A DNA stretch of 64,000 bases from Bacillus sp. RO1 (GTDB lineage: Bacteria > Bacillota > Bacilli > Bacillales > Bacillaceae_I), in NCBI RefSeq assembly GCF_012524115.1, contig NZ_JAAZWB010000087.1, positions 186,001 to 250,000 on the forward strand. The letters run 5' to 3'. Both the position numbers and the translations under genes were made by a program. The notes beneath the pieces were generated by a model. It did not search any database and was not told where the DNA came from. It worked only from the letters and a program-made list of their open reading frames with translations. Below, piece after piece: positions 50,649 to 59,961 of the stretch (position 1 is the first letter of the stretch; every line of letters begins with the position of its first letter).

Positions 50649-52082
50649 CTAGTATGCCTTAGCCCAATATACCATATGTTTGGCTTCATTTCCGCAACAT
50701 ACACAAGATTCGGCAACTTGTTCCTGTTCGAAAGGCATACAGCGGGAAGTGGCGCTCGTCTCCTCTTTTATCTTATCTTCACACGCTTGATCTCCACACC
50801 ACATAGCCTTGATGAAGCCGCCTTTTTGTTCGATTTGCTCTTTGAATTCATCGAAAGTCGTCGCTACGCTCGTTTTGGATTCGCGATGGGAACGTGCTTT
50901 TTCTAAAAGGTTTTTCTGGATGTCTTCGAGGACTTCTTGAATTTTTGCTTCTAGTCCATCTATTGACGTTATCAATTTTTCCCCAGTGTCACGGCGGACA
51001 AGGACTACTTGTTGCTGTTCAATATCACGTGGACCAGCTTCCAGTCTAAGTGGAATCCCCTTCATTTCATACTCATTGAATTTCCAGCCAGGCTTCTTGT
51101 CGCTCGCGTCAATTCCAACGCGAATGGTTTTAGCCAGCTTTTCTTTTAAATCATAGGCAAAATCCAGCACGCCCTCTTTGTGCTGAGCGATTGGGACAAT
51201 CATCACTTGCGCTGGTGCAATTCTTGGAGGAACGACAAGTCCTCGGTCATCTCCATGAACCATAATCATCGCTCCAATAATACGGGTCGTGAAGCCCCAA
51301 GATGTTTGCTGCACGTATTCCTGCTTGCCTTCACGGTTGAGGAATTGAATACCGAAAGCTTTGGCAAAACCATCGCCCAGATGATGGGAAGTGGCGGACT
51401 GCAATGCTTTCCCGTCGTGCATCAGGCTTTCGATTGTGTAGGTGTATTTTGCTCCTGCGAATTTTTCTTTTTCCGTCTTCTGACCTTTGATAACAGGGAT
51501 GGCTAGGATGTTCTCACATATTTCTGCGTAGACGTTAAGCATTTTCACCGTTTCTTCATGTGCCTGTTCGTCTGTTTCGTGACACGTATGTCCTTCCTGC
51601 CAGAGGAATTCGAGCGTTCTTAGGAACGGCCTGGTTGTCTTTTCCCAACGAACGACGTTTGCCCATTGGTTGTAAAGCTTCGGCAGGTCCCGGTAAGAAT
51701 GGATGATGTTTTTGTAGTGCTCACCGAAAAGTACTTCAGATGTTGGACGGACAACTAAGCGTTCCTGTAGCTTTTCGTCGCCGCCATGGGTGACCCATGC
51801 TACTTCCGGTGCGAAGCCTTCGATGTGGTCTTTTTCTTTTTGGAGGAGACTCTCCGGTATGAAAAGTGGCATGTAAACATTCTCGTGGCCGGTTTCTTTG
51901 ATCCGTTTGTCGAGCGCGTCTTTGATGTTTTCCCAAAGTGCGTATCCGTATGGACGAATGATCATGCTGCCACGGACGCTGGAGTAGTCGACAAGTTCTG
52001 CCTTGGTGACAACATCTGTGTACCACTGCGCGAAATCTTCGTCCATGTTGGTGATTTTTTCTACGAAATTTTTATTAGACAT
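50649..52082 (-). CDS. proS: Prolyl-tRNA synthetase (archaeal/eukaryal type)
   Basis: Charges tRNA-Pro with proline. The 477-residue enzyme is of the short type without the bacterial insertion domain: motif 2 [32 protein letters not shown], and a C-terminal zinc-like Cys set ([13 protein letters not shown] ... CVCCGNEA). The start ATG at 52082 has AAGGAG. It is controlled by a T-box leader with a proline specifier, and a 21-bp repeat array lies between T-box and start. Bacilli often carry a bacterial-type ProS as well, probably elsewhere. Confidence 0.93.
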   Translation of the reverse strand: MSNKNFVEKITNMDEDFAQWYTDVVTKAELVDYSSVRGSMIIRPYGYALWENIKDALDKRIKETGHENVYMPLFIPESLLQKEKDHIEGFAPEVAWVTHGGDEKLQERLVVRPTSEVLFGEHYKNIIHSYRDLPKLYNQWANVVRWEKTTRPFLRTLEFLWQEGHTCHETDEQAHEETVKMLNVYAEICENILAIPVIKGQKTEKEKFAGAKYTYTIESLMHDGKALQSATSHHLGDGFAKAFGIQFLNREGKQEYVQQTSWGFTTRIIGAMIMVHGDDRGLVVPPRIAPAQVMIVPIAQHKEGVLDFAYDLKEKLAKTIRVGIDASDKKPGWKFNEYEMKGIPLRLEAGPRDIEQQQVVLVRRDTGEKLITSIDGLEAKIQEVLEDIQKNLLEKARSHRESKTSVATTFDEFKEQIEQKGGFIKAMWCGDQACEDKIKEETSATSRCMPFEQEQVAESCVCCGNEAKHMVYWAKAY

Positions 52083-52222
52083 GTTGGTTTGCTCCTTTTT
52101 GAGAAGTATTTATGAGATTTTATAGTATATATGTCGGTTTATCTAAGTGAACGGTTCAAAATTTGCTGGTTTTCATAAAATTATGGGATTATGCATGTAA
52201 ATAAGACCGCCTTTTTGAAAAG

Positions 52223-52320
52223 TTCGTGCCGAAATCAAGTGAGTTCGTGCGAAAATGGCCTAAGTTGGTGCCAAAACGAGGCAAGTTCGTGCCAAAACAC
52301 CCCAAGTTGATGCCAAACCC
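52223..52320. repeat. 21-bp tandem repeat array, TTCGTGCC family (copy 3)
   Basis: Five units at 52223, 52244, 52265, 52286 and 52307, all 21 apart: TTCGTGCC, TTCGTGCG, TTGGTGCC, TTCGTGCC, TTGATGCC, followed by variable parts ending AAG or GAG. On the minus strand it lies between the T-box terminator and the proS start, so it is read through only when the T-box antiterminates. Confidence 0.88.
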
Positions 52321-52331
52321 ATTTTTCAGCT

Positions 52332-52560
52332 AAATAAAAAAAGCCCTGCTCTAAATAAGGGACCATTTCTGGCGGTACCACCCTCATTCAAAGCAAAGCT
52401 TCACTCTCTTTCATGGTAACGGTTTTGAACCGCTGCACCGTTTCTGATGCAGAACTCTGAGGCAGGTTCAAATGCTTATCTATGGCTGCCTCTCACCACT
52501 CGGCACCCTCTCTTGGATAGACAAAATCATTTTACTAGTCCTCTTCGACGTTTGATATTG
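52332..52560 (-). ncRNA. T-box leader of proS with proline specifier
   Basis: Senses uncharged tRNA-Pro. On the minus strand: stem I region with AGAGAGGGTGCCGAGTGGTG, a specifier loop GAACCTGCC whose CCT (52466-52464) is a proline codon, the antiterminator core AGGGTGGTACCGCC (about 52381-52368), and a terminator region CCCTTATTTAGAGCAGGG followed by a long T-run (about 52345-52335). The codon agrees with the downstream gene. The terminator stem as I read it is short. Confidence 0.92.
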
Positions 52561-52565
52561 AGAAG

Positions 52566-52595
52566 ATTATATAGGTTTGTTGGAAAATTTGTCAA
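52566..52595 (-). promoter_or_regulatory. Promoter of the T-box/proS transcript
   Basis: TTGACA (52595-52590), 18 bases, TATAAT (52571-52566): both hexamers perfect. The RNA would start just upstream of the T-box. Confidence 0.75.
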
Positions 52596-52650
52596 TCTAT
52601 TATTTTACTAGTATTAGATTATTTCTTGATTTTTAAACTTCTCCCAACAC

Positions 52651-52688
52651 AAAAAAAAACGACCGTACAATCCGACAAGTACGGCCGC
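52651..52688 (-). terminator. Terminator of the sulfate/siroheme operon
   Basis: CGACCGTAC (52660-52668) pairs with GTACGGCCG (52679-52687) with one wobble; a run of nine T follows on the minus strand. Confidence 0.88.
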
Positions 52689-52701
52689 TTTTCACCAACT
52701 G

Positions 52702-53325
52702 CTATGATATCAACCTTCCTTTTAACCGCAACAACTCCTCTACTTTCTCCCCCCTAGCCTCTTCATCCAACCGATACCTATCCTCCAGTATCTCCCACAA
52801 CAGCTCCCCCTTTTCTTCAAAAGACAACGGTAGCCGCTTCACCACCTCCCGATATTCTGCCAGAAACTCTGTATAGGAAATCCAGCTAAAATCAAACTGT
52901 TCCTCCAGCTCTCTTTTCAACTTACGGGTCAATTTAGGACTAGATCCGTTGGAGGTTACCGCGATCTGCAAATTTCCGCGCCTGACCGTTGCCGGGAATG
53001 TGACGTTCCCTTCCCCTGACTCGTCTACCACGCAAACGAGCTGTGACTCATGCAACGAGCGAACCAATGCAGCGTTGACCTCTCTGTTGTTCGTCGCTAA
53101 GATTGCTAAAAACGCTTCTGCAAAATCATCTGCCTCCGCTCCCCGCTCGATTAACCGATAGCCTCTCAAGGCTGACAACTCCCGTACCTCCTCGGAAAAT
53201 TCTGGCGCAATAAACGAAATATCCGCCTGCTCGGCATCCAGTACCTTTGCTTTCCGAGCGGCAATCCTTCCGCCACCCGCTATGACTACCTTCTTTCCCT
53301 TCAAATCAATGATCAACGGTTGCAA
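52702..53325 (-). CDS. sirC: Precorrin-2 dehydrogenase SirC (YlnF-like)
   Basis: Oxidises precorrin-2 to sirohydrochlorin with NAD, a step of siroheme synthesis for sulfite reductase. The 207-residue protein has the NAD-binding LKGKKVVIAGGGRIAARKAK and the TSNGSSPKLTRKLKRELEE segment typical of SirC/Met8 N-terminal parts. The start is TTG at 53325, nine bases after GGAGG, overlapping the end of sirB by 20 bases. Last gene of the operon, followed by a terminator. Confidence 0.9.
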   Translation of the reverse strand: MQPLIIDLKGKKVVIAGGGRIAARKAKVLDAEQADISFIAPEFSEEVRELSALRGYRLIERGAEADDFAEAFLAILATNNREVNAALVRSLHESQLVCVVDESGEGNVTFPATVRRGNLQIAVTSNGSSPKLTRKLKRELEEQFDFSWISYTEFLAEYREVVKRLPLSFEEKGELLWEILEDRYRLDEEARGEKVEELLRLKGRLIS

Positions 53326-54076
53326 CGCTCTCTTCCTCCTTTCCTGTAACAGTAGCCCGCTCCACCACAATATCCTGAATTACCTCATGGCGGCTTAACG
53401 GCTCTATTAACAAAATATCCTCTCCGGACCGTTGCCTTTTCCGAACTTCGCGCTCGACTTCACTTAACAACAAGCCCGCGAACAATAGATATGGCACCAC
53501 TAGAACTCTGCCATCTGCCTCCAAACTCATCCTCTCCACACCCTCGGCAAACAATGGCGTGGTAGCCGCCAAATAACAGACAATCACTTGTGAAATGCCT
53601 AATTTCTCAGCAAGCCCAGTTTTTATCTCCGCAAAAGCCTTATGAATAGCGGGATCACTACTCCCCCTCCCAACCAGCAAAACAGAATCGGTAGCATCCA
53701 CCATCCCAACCGCCGACCTCACCAATTCACTAATTGCTTCTACAATCCGCTCCTGCACCCCAAAAGCAGGGGCAATCTCTACGCTGACCTGCGGATATTT
53801 CACTCGAAGTGGCTCTAGCGCTTCTGGAATATCCTCTTTTATATGTCCTGCTGTTAAAAGAAAGATAGGAACGACGGTGATTTCGGTTGCACCTTTTGCC
53901 ACACAGCGCTCGAATCCTTCTGGGATGTATGGTTCGGTCAATTCCAGAAAACTGATTTCCTGGATTGGTGCATGTGTATCCACTCTAGCAATGACCCGCC
54001 CCAAGAATTCTTTCGCTTCCCGAGCGCCTTTTTTCGACCGCGTTCCATGCCCTACATACAAAATGGCTTTCGTCAC
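53306..54076 (-). CDS. sirB: Sirohydrochlorin ferrochelatase SirB
   Basis: Inserts iron into sirohydrochlorin, giving siroheme. The 256-residue protein has two CbiX-like halves; the first starts AILYVGHGTRSKKGAREAKE with the catalytic His9, followed by VVPIFLLTAGHIKEDIPEAL with the second His. Corresponds to YlnE of B. subtilis. Overlaps sirC; 15 bases after sumT. The N-terminal half carries the metal residues, as usual. Confidence 0.9.
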   Translation of the reverse strand: MTKAILYVGHGTRSKKGAREAKEFLGRVIARVDTHAPIQEISFLELTEPYIPEGFERCVAKGATEITVVPIFLLTAGHIKEDIPEALEPLRVKYPQVSVEIAPAFGVQERIVEAISELVRSAVGMVDATDSVLLVGRGSSDPAIHKAFAEIKTGLAEKLGISQVIVCYLAATTPLFAEGVERMSLEADGRVLVVPYLLFAGLLLSEVEREVRKRQRSGEDILLIEPLSRHEVIQDIVVERATVTGKEEESVATVDH

Positions 54077-54091
54077 AAAACCCGCTCCCTT

Positions 54092-54868
54092 CTATCCGTA
54101 CACTACCGGCAAGTGTGGCGCGACTTCCTCTTCGAACCAGTGTAACTTCTCATGCAGCTTCACCACTTCCCCGATCACAATCATGCTCGGATTGGAGATG
54201 TTGGCATCCTTCACTTTTCGCTCAATGTTGGCAAGTGTGCCAACGACGGTCCGCTGTTCCTTCAGCGTTCCCCAGTGGACAAGGGCAATCGGAGTTTTAG
54301 AAGACTTCCCATTTTCCTGTAGCCGCTTAAGTATATTGGGAAGCTGCGAAACCCCCATGTACACACAGATTGTATCCACGGCATGCGCAAGATTTGCCCA
54401 CTGATGCTCCGCTTCCTTGTCACCTGCCTGGTGTCCTGTGACGAATGCGAAACTTTTGCTTAAGGTCCGGTGGGTAACAGGAATGCCGGCGTAGGCAGCC
54501 GCTCCGATTCCAGCAGTTATCCCCGGTATGACTTCAAAAGGGACATCCTGTTTGAAGCATTCTTCTGCCTCCTCGCCGCCACGGCCGAACACGAACGGGT
54601 CTCCTCCTTTCAAGCGCACGACCTGCAAGCCTTTTTTCGCATATTTTACGAGAAAATGATTAATCGTTTCCTGCTTCATCGTATGGTAATGGGGCAGCTT
54701 TCCGCAGTAGACAAGCTGCGCCTCTTTTTTTGCATAGTTTAGTAGTTCAGGGTTCACCAGGCGGTCATAGAGGATGACATCCGCCTGCTCGAGTAGGCGC
54801 AACCCCTTCACTGTAATCAATTCGGGATCCCCGGGACCCGCTCCCACCAAATATACTTTTCCGGTCAT
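54092..54868 (-). CDS. sumT: Uroporphyrinogen-III C-methyltransferase SumT
   Basis: Methylates uroporphyrinogen III twice with SAM to make precorrin-2, the entry to siroheme. The 258-residue protein shows all tetrapyrrole methylase marks: VYLVGAGPGDPELITVKGLR, YDRLVNPELL, RLKGGDPFVFGRGGEE, PGITAGIGAAAYAGIPVTHR and the LVHWGTLKEQRTVVGTL end block. Corresponds to YlnD. It is followed by sirB and preceded by the DUF3906 gene at three bases. Confidence 0.94.
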   Translation of the reverse strand: MTGKVYLVGAGPGDPELITVKGLRLLEQADVILYDRLVNPELLNYAKKEAQLVYCGKLPHYHTMKQETINHFLVKYAKKGLQVVRLKGGDPFVFGRGGEEAEECFKQDVPFEVIPGITAGIGAAAYAGIPVTHRTLSKSFAFVTGHQAGDKEAEHQWANLAHAVDTICVYMGVSQLPNILKRLQENGKSSKTPIALVHWGTLKEQRTVVGTLANIERKVKDANISNPSMIVIGEVVKLHEKLHWFEEEVAPHLPVVYG

Positions 54869-54871
54869 GCG

Positions 54872-55090
54872 CTACCACCCTTTCTCCTCTGGATCTAAAA
54901 TATAGCCACTCTTTTTTCCAAGGCGCTTTTTCTCTCGTAAAATAACTTCTTTGACCTCAGGCTCCTTCAGATAAAACTTTTCAAGTTCCACATCAAGGTG
55001 TTCAAAAGCTGCTTCATCGTTCTCTGCAAAGATGACGGATACAATTTCCTTGGCCTCTATGGTCACGTCAAATCTATACAGATACGCCAT
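54872..55090 (-). CDS. DUF3906 family protein
   Basis: A 72-residue soluble protein of the DUF3906 family, which in bacilli sits in sulfate-assimilation clusters, as here between sir and sumT. Residues 1-50 form a small alpha/beta unit (LYRFDVTIEAKEIVSVIFAE), then a basic RREKKRLGKKSG-like stretch (actual REKKRLGKKSG) and an acidic end. Overlaps the end of sir by 17 bases. Its function is unknown; a link to sulfite reductase is suggested only by position. Confidence 0.8.
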   Translation of the reverse strand: MAYLYRFDVTIEAKEIVSVIFAENDEAAFEHLDVELEKFYLKEPEVKEVILREKKRLGKKSGYILDPEEKGW

Positions 55091-56705
55091 CGGTTTCTTT
55101 TCCTAAAATAGTATCTAGTACGCCTTGCAAGGTGGAAACTCCCACGCGTCCAACAAAATCAAAGAAGGATTCTCCTTTTGTTTTCTGGTCGCGGAAGTAG
55201 ATTAATAGCTCCTCCAGGACATCCGTCAATTCCTCTGCCGCCACTTTCCCCTTCAGCTTTTCATTGAACTTGCCGCCTTTGTTCAAGGTACCGCCAACAT
55301 AGATCTCATATGCTTCCACCATCTCTTTTTGCTCATTGCGCATTTTCATCCCCTGCAGGCCGATGTCGGCAATTTGACGCTGACCGCAGGAATTGGGGCA
55401 GCCGACCATATGAGTGCGGATGGGTACGTCCAAGCTGATGCGCTGATCAAGTTCTTCTGCAATAAGTCGCATGCGTTCCTTCGTTTCCACCAATGCCAGG
55501 TTGCAATACTCGATACCAGTGCAGGAAACCGCATGCCCGAGAAAGGAGTTCGGGTTGATGGAGATGCGTTTGAATATTGGCTCTTTTAACAGCGGCTCCA
55601 CGTTTTCAGCCGGAATGTTCGGAATGATGAGATTCTGAGAGTTACAGGTTCTGATCTCCCCGTTTCCATACTTTCCTGAAATTCTCGCAAGCTCGAACAC
55701 TTCTTCCGCATCCAAGCGTCCAACCGGTACGTTGAAGCCGAGGAACTTTAAGCCCTCCTGCTTTTGATCATGAATCCCGTAAAAGTAACCAGCATTCCAT
55801 TCTTCTTTTGGCTCGTCGCCTTTGGAAGGTAGCGGCCCCGTGTATTCTAGCAGCTTCTCCTTGAACTTTTCCGGCCCCCAATCGGCTACTAAAAACTTCA
55901 AGCGTGCAAGGTGGCGCTTCTCTCGATAGCCAAAATCACGGAATATGGTGGTTACCGCAATCGCAACTTCAAGCGTTCTTTCCGGTTCTACAAACACATC
56001 GATGGTTTCTGCTAGAAACGGTCTGGAGGAGAGTCCGCCCCCGACCTTTAGGTGGAAGCCACTTTTCGAGACACCATCTATCGTTTTTGTAGCCGGTGTA
56101 AAAGAAACACAGTTGATTTCCGCATTCGATGCATTCTTCGTATTGGCACTGATGGACATCTTGTATTTTCGCGGCAGGTTAGAGAAGTCCTCATTCTTCT
56201 GGAAGAAATCATAGACCTCTTTTACAATCGCCGTTGTGTCAAAAAGCTCGTCAGGATCAAGGCCCGCAATCGGGTTGCCGACAATGGTACGGGTGATATC
56301 TCCGCATGCTCCTGCACTGGAAAGTCCCACAGCTTCAAGACGATCGAAAATGTCCGGAATTTGCTCTATCTCCAACCAATGGAATTGGATTGCCTGCCTT
56401 GTGGTGATATCAAAAACACCACGGCCATAATCCCGCGCGATGCCTGCCAATGCTTCCACCTGCGGCTTGGTGAGAATGCCGGACGGAACATTGACCCTCA
56501 TCATAAAATAACCATCCTCTTTTGGACGCTGCAGATAAAGGCCTGCCCATTTAAACAAGTCCCATTGCTCCTTAGGAATGGAGTCGAATCCATTTTTCGC
56601 GTAATGCGGGATGTCATCGAGAATTCGAAGACCATCCTTCTCCAGTTTTGCTTTTTCCGTCTTGTTGATTTTTTCGTTATCGGCCCAGTGTTTTACATAT
56701 GCCAT
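55074..56705 (-). CDS. Assimilatory sulfite reductase (siroheme/4Fe-4S)
   Basis: Reduces sulfite to sulfide using siroheme and a 4Fe-4S cluster. The 543-residue single-chain enzyme of the nitrite/sulfite reductase family has the cluster cysteines in SCTGIEYC and GCPNSC, the substrate/siroheme-binding blocks TTRQAIQFHWLEIE and LSSAGACGDITRTI, and the second-half repeats. It is the ferredoxin-type form seen in the B. cereus group, not CysJI. ATG at 56705 with AAGGGGG. Between cysC and the DUF3906 gene in the operon. Confidence 0.92.
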   Translation of the reverse strand: MAYVKHWADNEKINKTEKAKLEKDGLRILDDIPHYAKNGFDSIPKEQWDLFKWAGLYLQRPKEDGYFMMRVNVPSGILTKPQVEALAGIARDYGRGVFDITTRQAIQFHWLEIEQIPDIFDRLEAVGLSSAGACGDITRTIVGNPIAGLDPDELFDTTAIVKEVYDFFQKNEDFSNLPRKYKMSISANTKNASNAEINCVSFTPATKTIDGVSKSGFHLKVGGGLSSRPFLAETIDVFVEPERTLEVAIAVTTIFRDFGYREKRHLARLKFLVADWGPEKFKEKLLEYTGPLPSKGDEPKEEWNAGYFYGIHDQKQEGLKFLGFNVPVGRLDAEEVFELARISGKYGNGEIRTCNSQNLIIPNIPAENVEPLLKEPIFKRISINPNSFLGHAVSCTGIEYCNLALVETKERMRLIAEELDQRISLDVPIRTHMVGCPNSCGQRQIADIGLQGMKMRNEQKEMVEAYEIYVGGTLNKGGKFNEKLKGKVAAEELTDVLEELLIYFRDQKTKGESFFDFVGRVGVSTLQGVLDTILGKETDGVSV

Positions 56706-56719
56706 AAGTGGAACCCCCT

Positions 56720-57322
56720 TTAAATAATTTTTTGGTTTCTTAAGTATTGGAGTATCGTGTTGACGGCTTCTTCCACGGTCTGTGTGCCGGATGCGATAGT
56801 GATTTCTGCTTGTGGCGGCTTTTCGTACGGTGAATCAATACCGGTAAAATCCTTGATTTCCCCGCGTCTCGCCTTCGCATACAGTTGTTTCGGATCTCTT
56901 TTTTCACATTCCTCCAACGGGCAGTCCACAAATACTTCAATGAACTCTCCCCTTTCAAACAGTTTTCTCACCTGATCCCGGTCTACTTGGAAGGGAGAGA
57001 TGAATGCGGTCGTCACAATCTTGCCGCTGTCCACGAAAAGCTTTGCCACTTCCCCAATGCGACGAATGTTTTCGTTGCGGTCCGCATCTGAAAATCCTAA
57101 ATCTTTGTTAAGTCCATGGCGGACATTGTCTCCGTCCAATACATACTCGTTAATGCTTTGGCGATATAATTCTGTGGATACTGCATTAGCGATGGTCGAT
57201 TTACCGGATCCCGATAGGCCGGTGAACCAGAGGACACAACTGCCATGCCCGTTCTGAGCACGGCGCTCCTCTTTTGTGATGGCCTGTTCGTGCCAGGTGA
57301 TGTTGGTGGCTTTAGAACTCAT
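56720..57322 (-). CDS. cysC: Adenylylsulfate kinase CysC
   Basis: Phosphorylates APS to PAPS with ATP. The 200-residue protein has Walker [10 protein letters not shown] (residues about 34-42), [20 protein letters not shown], and the APS-binding [13 protein letters not shown] and [11 protein letters not shown] blocks. It follows sat by 15 bases and precedes sir by 14. ATG at 57322 with AAAGGAGG upstream. Confidence 0.95.
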   Translation of the reverse strand: MSSKATNITWHEQAITKEERRAQNGHGSCVLWFTGLSGSGKSTIANAVSTELYRQSINEYVLDGDNVRHGLNKDLGFSDADRNENIRRIGEVAKLFVDSGKIVTTAFISPFQVDRDQVRKLFERGEFIEVFVDCPLEECEKRDPKQLYAKARRGEIKDFTGIDSPYEKPPQAEITIASGTQTVEEAVNTILQYLRNQKII

Positions 57323-57337
57323 TTTTCATTTCCTCCT

Positions 57338-58489
57338 TTATACGGCAGCTGTTTTCTCTTGTTTTAGCCCATCGATCAAGACCTCGATGACCTCTTTTCG
57401 ACTGAAGGTGGACGGCGGAAGCTCCCCTGCTCTCAGCAGCTCCCTTACCTTCGTGCCTGATAATATGACTCTGTCTGTTGATGGATGTGGACACGTTTTA
57501 TCCGAGGCCATACCCTCGCATTTATTACAGTAAAAACTATGCTCAAAAAATAATGGCTTAATGCCAAGCTCTTCCTCTGTGAACTGATGGAAAATATGCT
57601 GCGCATCGTAAGTACCGTAATAGTCACCAACTCCCGCATGATCCCGCCCTACTATAAAATGGGTGCAGCCGAAATTTTTCCTGGCGACGGCATGAAAAAT
57701 GGCTTCTCTTGGACCTGCATAACGCATGGCCGCCGGGTAAACTGCCAGCTGGACACGGTCTGTTGGATAGTAGTTTTCTAGGAGTACACGGTAGCTTTTA
57801 AGCCTGACATCCGCAGGAATATCGTCCGATTTTGTCTCGCCTACGAGTGGGTTGAGGAAAAGCCCATCTACCGTTTCAAGCGCCGCTTTTTGGATATATT
57901 CATGAGCACGGTGGACTGGATTTCTCGTTTGAAAGCCGACGACCGTTTTCCAGCCTTTTTGCTCGAAAAGTTCGCGAGTTTGCTTGGGTTCAAGCCATAC
58001 GTCTTGGGCTACACCTTTGTTTGGTTTTTGTGTAAGGATTACTTCCCCCGCGACGTAGATGTCGCCCCTTTCGAATAGTCGTTTGACCCCGGGGTGTGCG
58101 AGTTCTTCCGTTTTGTAGACTTCGCGGGCCTCTTTTTGGAGGTCTGGCTCATACCATTCGGAAACGGTAATAATTCCATATGTGGTTTGGTGGTGGGTCA
58201 GCTTATAGGTTTCTCCTTGTTGTAAGGTGCTTGCCACTTCTTTTGTAACCGGCAGTGTGACCGGGACAGACCAGACGATGCCGTTTGCCAGTCGCAGATT
58301 TTCTACGACAGATTCGTAGTCGGATTTAGTGAGGAATCCTGTTAGCGGACTAAAAAGGCCAACTCCTATGAGTTCCAGATCGCTTAGGGCGATGGCGTCG
58401 ATTTGAATTTCTTTTGTTATGTTTGCAGTGTCATAGTTTGGTTGATAGGCTTGCACTAGTGTGCCGCCGTGTGGTTTAGGTAAGGTCAT
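57338..58489 (-). CDS. sat: Sulfate adenylyltransferase
   Basis: Makes adenylylsulfate (APS) from sulfate and ATP. The 383-residue enzyme of the non-CysDN type has [35 protein letters not shown] and the zinc-type [15 protein letters not shown]. Length is typical of bacterial Sat. ATG at 58489 with AGAGGG upstream. A 359-bp gap with the 21-bp repeat array E separates it from the upstream cysP gene of the same operon. Confidence 0.95.
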   Translation of the reverse strand: MTLPKPHGGTLVQAYQPNYDTANITKEIQIDAIALSDLELIGVGLFSPLTGFLTKSDYESVVENLRLANGIVWSVPVTLPVTKEVASTLQQGETYKLTHHQTTYGIITVSEWYEPDLQKEAREVYKTEELAHPGVKRLFERGDIYVAGEVILTQKPNKGVAQDVWLEPKQTRELFEQKGWKTVVGFQTRNPVHRAHEYIQKAALETVDGLFLNPLVGETKSDDIPADVRLKSYRVLLENYYPTDRVQLAVYPAAMRYAGPREAIFHAVARKNFGCTHFIVGRDHAGVGDYYGTYDAQHIFHQFTEEELGIKPLFFEHSFYCNKCEGMASDKTCPHPSTDRVILSGTKVRELLRAGELPPSTFSRKEVIEVLIDGLKQEKTAAV

Positions 58490-58558
58490 TGTTTGTTTCC
58501 CTCTCTTTTTTGTGGATTTTTGGTTAGAAATCTATGATTTTTTGGTGATTTGAAATCG

Positions 58559-58775
58559 TTCGGTCAAACTTCGGGCATGTTCGGACAAATTTACAGCTAA
58601 TTTAGGTGCTGTTCGGTCAACTGTTAGAATGCTTCGGTTACTTTTGACTGGGGGTTCGGTCATTTGGAAAATTGGTTCGGACAATTTGACGAAATCTTCG
58701 GTCATTTTAAGCGAAACTTCGGTCAACTTTGGCAAATCTATGGTCACTTTCGCAAAAACTTCGGACATTTGCTCT
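58559..58775. repeat. 21-bp tandem repeats, TTCGGTCA family, inside the cys operon
   Basis: About ten units at 58559, 58580, (58601), 58612, 58633, 58655, 58676, 58697, 58718, 58739 and 58760; nearly all steps are 21 bases, with one 22 and one 32. Core TTCGGTCA (variants TTCGGACA, TTCGGTTA, TATGGTCA), followed by 11-13 variable bases. It sits between cysP and sat on the same transcript, in a 359-bp gene-free gap. Heptad open frames on both strands are a by-product of the 21-bp period. Confidence 0.9.
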
Positions 58776-58848
58776 CTGTGACCCCATATCTCTCAGCCAG
58801 ACCACGCTTCGCAACCAAAATCCTAAACTCCTATTCCAAAATCATCCA

Positions 58849-59931
58849 TCATTCCTTACTCCCTCCCGAAACCGCCGCCGCACCAGAGCCAGCTCCTGAT
58901 CCACCAGTTCGCTGCATCAAAAACTTCACTCCAAACACCGAAACCAGCACGCCGATCATCGCAATCACCGGATACACATTCTGCTCAATCAACAGCTGAA
59001 TCAGCGTGTAGGATAGCACCATCGATAGCACCGGCGATACCACCCACACAACCAGAAGCTGCACGACAATATCTTTTTTCAAAACAGACCTGCCCTGCTT
59101 CACATAGCCAATCCCGATAATCGATGACGTCGTAATCTGAGTCAGGGGGACTGGTATACCAAACACAGAAGCGACTGTCACAATCCCTGCCCCTGTCCCC
59201 GAAATCACACACCCTTCCTCCAGGCGCAGCTTTGTAATCTTCTTGCCGTTCGTTTCCATGACACGTTGACCAAGTAATATCGCGCCTAAAGCAACAAATA
59301 GTCCTCCCCAGAGGATTCCCTGTCCAGTGCTCATGATGCCTGCTCCTACAAGCGGTCCCACTGCATTTGCGACATTGTTCATCCCTGCTGAAAATGCTTC
59401 AAACACACCCATCACCACAACCAGCACGGACAATACCCGAACTGCCCGTGATGATTTTACCCAATGATCTATGACTTTATTTTTCAACACCCAGGTCGCC
59501 CCAATTGCTAATATAAACGCCAGAACCGGTGTCAGCAGCCAAAACAAAACGATCCAGGCGAGCTTTCCGACAAACACAGATTGATAGACAATTCCCGCGC
59601 CAACGACCGAGCCGACCGTCACTTCACTAGTGGAAAGCGGGATTCCGAATACATTTGCTAAAAATAAAGACAGGGCCGCTGATGCAATCACAATCAATGC
59701 AATGGTAACCGTAAAGGTACTCTGTGGGACAATGCCACTTCCCATCGTCTTAACGACCTCTCCGCCGCCAAGCCATGCCCCAAAGAACACCGCAATTCCG
59801 CATAGCACTAAGGCCACATTCCTTTTGACCACTCCTGATCCATACGCAATTCCCATGGATGCCGCCGCACCGCTCGCCCCAATATTCATGGCGAAGAATA
59901 GACCAACGATAACGGCCATTGTCACTAACAT
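58849..59931 (-). CDS. cysP: Sulfate permease CysP (PiT family)
   Basis: A membrane transporter (360 residues, about ten helices) of the PiT phosphate-permease family. In B. subtilis its homologue, CysP, takes up sulfate and lies in the same operon position, which supports sulfate as substrate here. Two repeated PiT signatures are seen: NIGASGAAASMGIAYGSGVV and GMNNVANAVGPLVGAGIM. ATG at 59931 after GGAGG, 30 bases after cysH. A long gap with repeats follows before sat. Confidence 0.92.
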   Translation of the reverse strand: MLVTMAVIVGLFFAMNIGASGAAASMGIAYGSGVVKRNVALVLCGIAVFFGAWLGGGEVVKTMGSGIVPQSTFTVTIALIVIASAALSLFLANVFGIPLSTSEVTVGSVVGAGIVYQSVFVGKLAWIVLFWLLTPVLAFILAIGATWVLKNKVIDHWVKSSRAVRVLSVLVVVMGVFEAFSAGMNNVANAVGPLVGAGIMSTGQGILWGGLFVALGAILLGQRVMETNGKKITKLRLEEGCVISGTGAGIVTVASVFGIPVPLTQITTSSIIGIGYVKQGRSVLKKDIVVQLLVVWVVSPVLSMVLSYTLIQLLIEQNVYPVIAMIGVLVSVFGVKFLMQRTGGSGAGSGAAAVSGGSKE

Positions 59932-59961
59932 GCTTTTTCCTCCTTCATCTCACAGCCACTC

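Noticed and set aside
58532-58999. Heptad-repeat proteins on either strand of the TTCGGTCA array
   Set aside because: A 21-bp repeat always gives a seven-codon period; the frames lack ribosome binding sites, and the array has steps of 22 and 32 that would break the frame.
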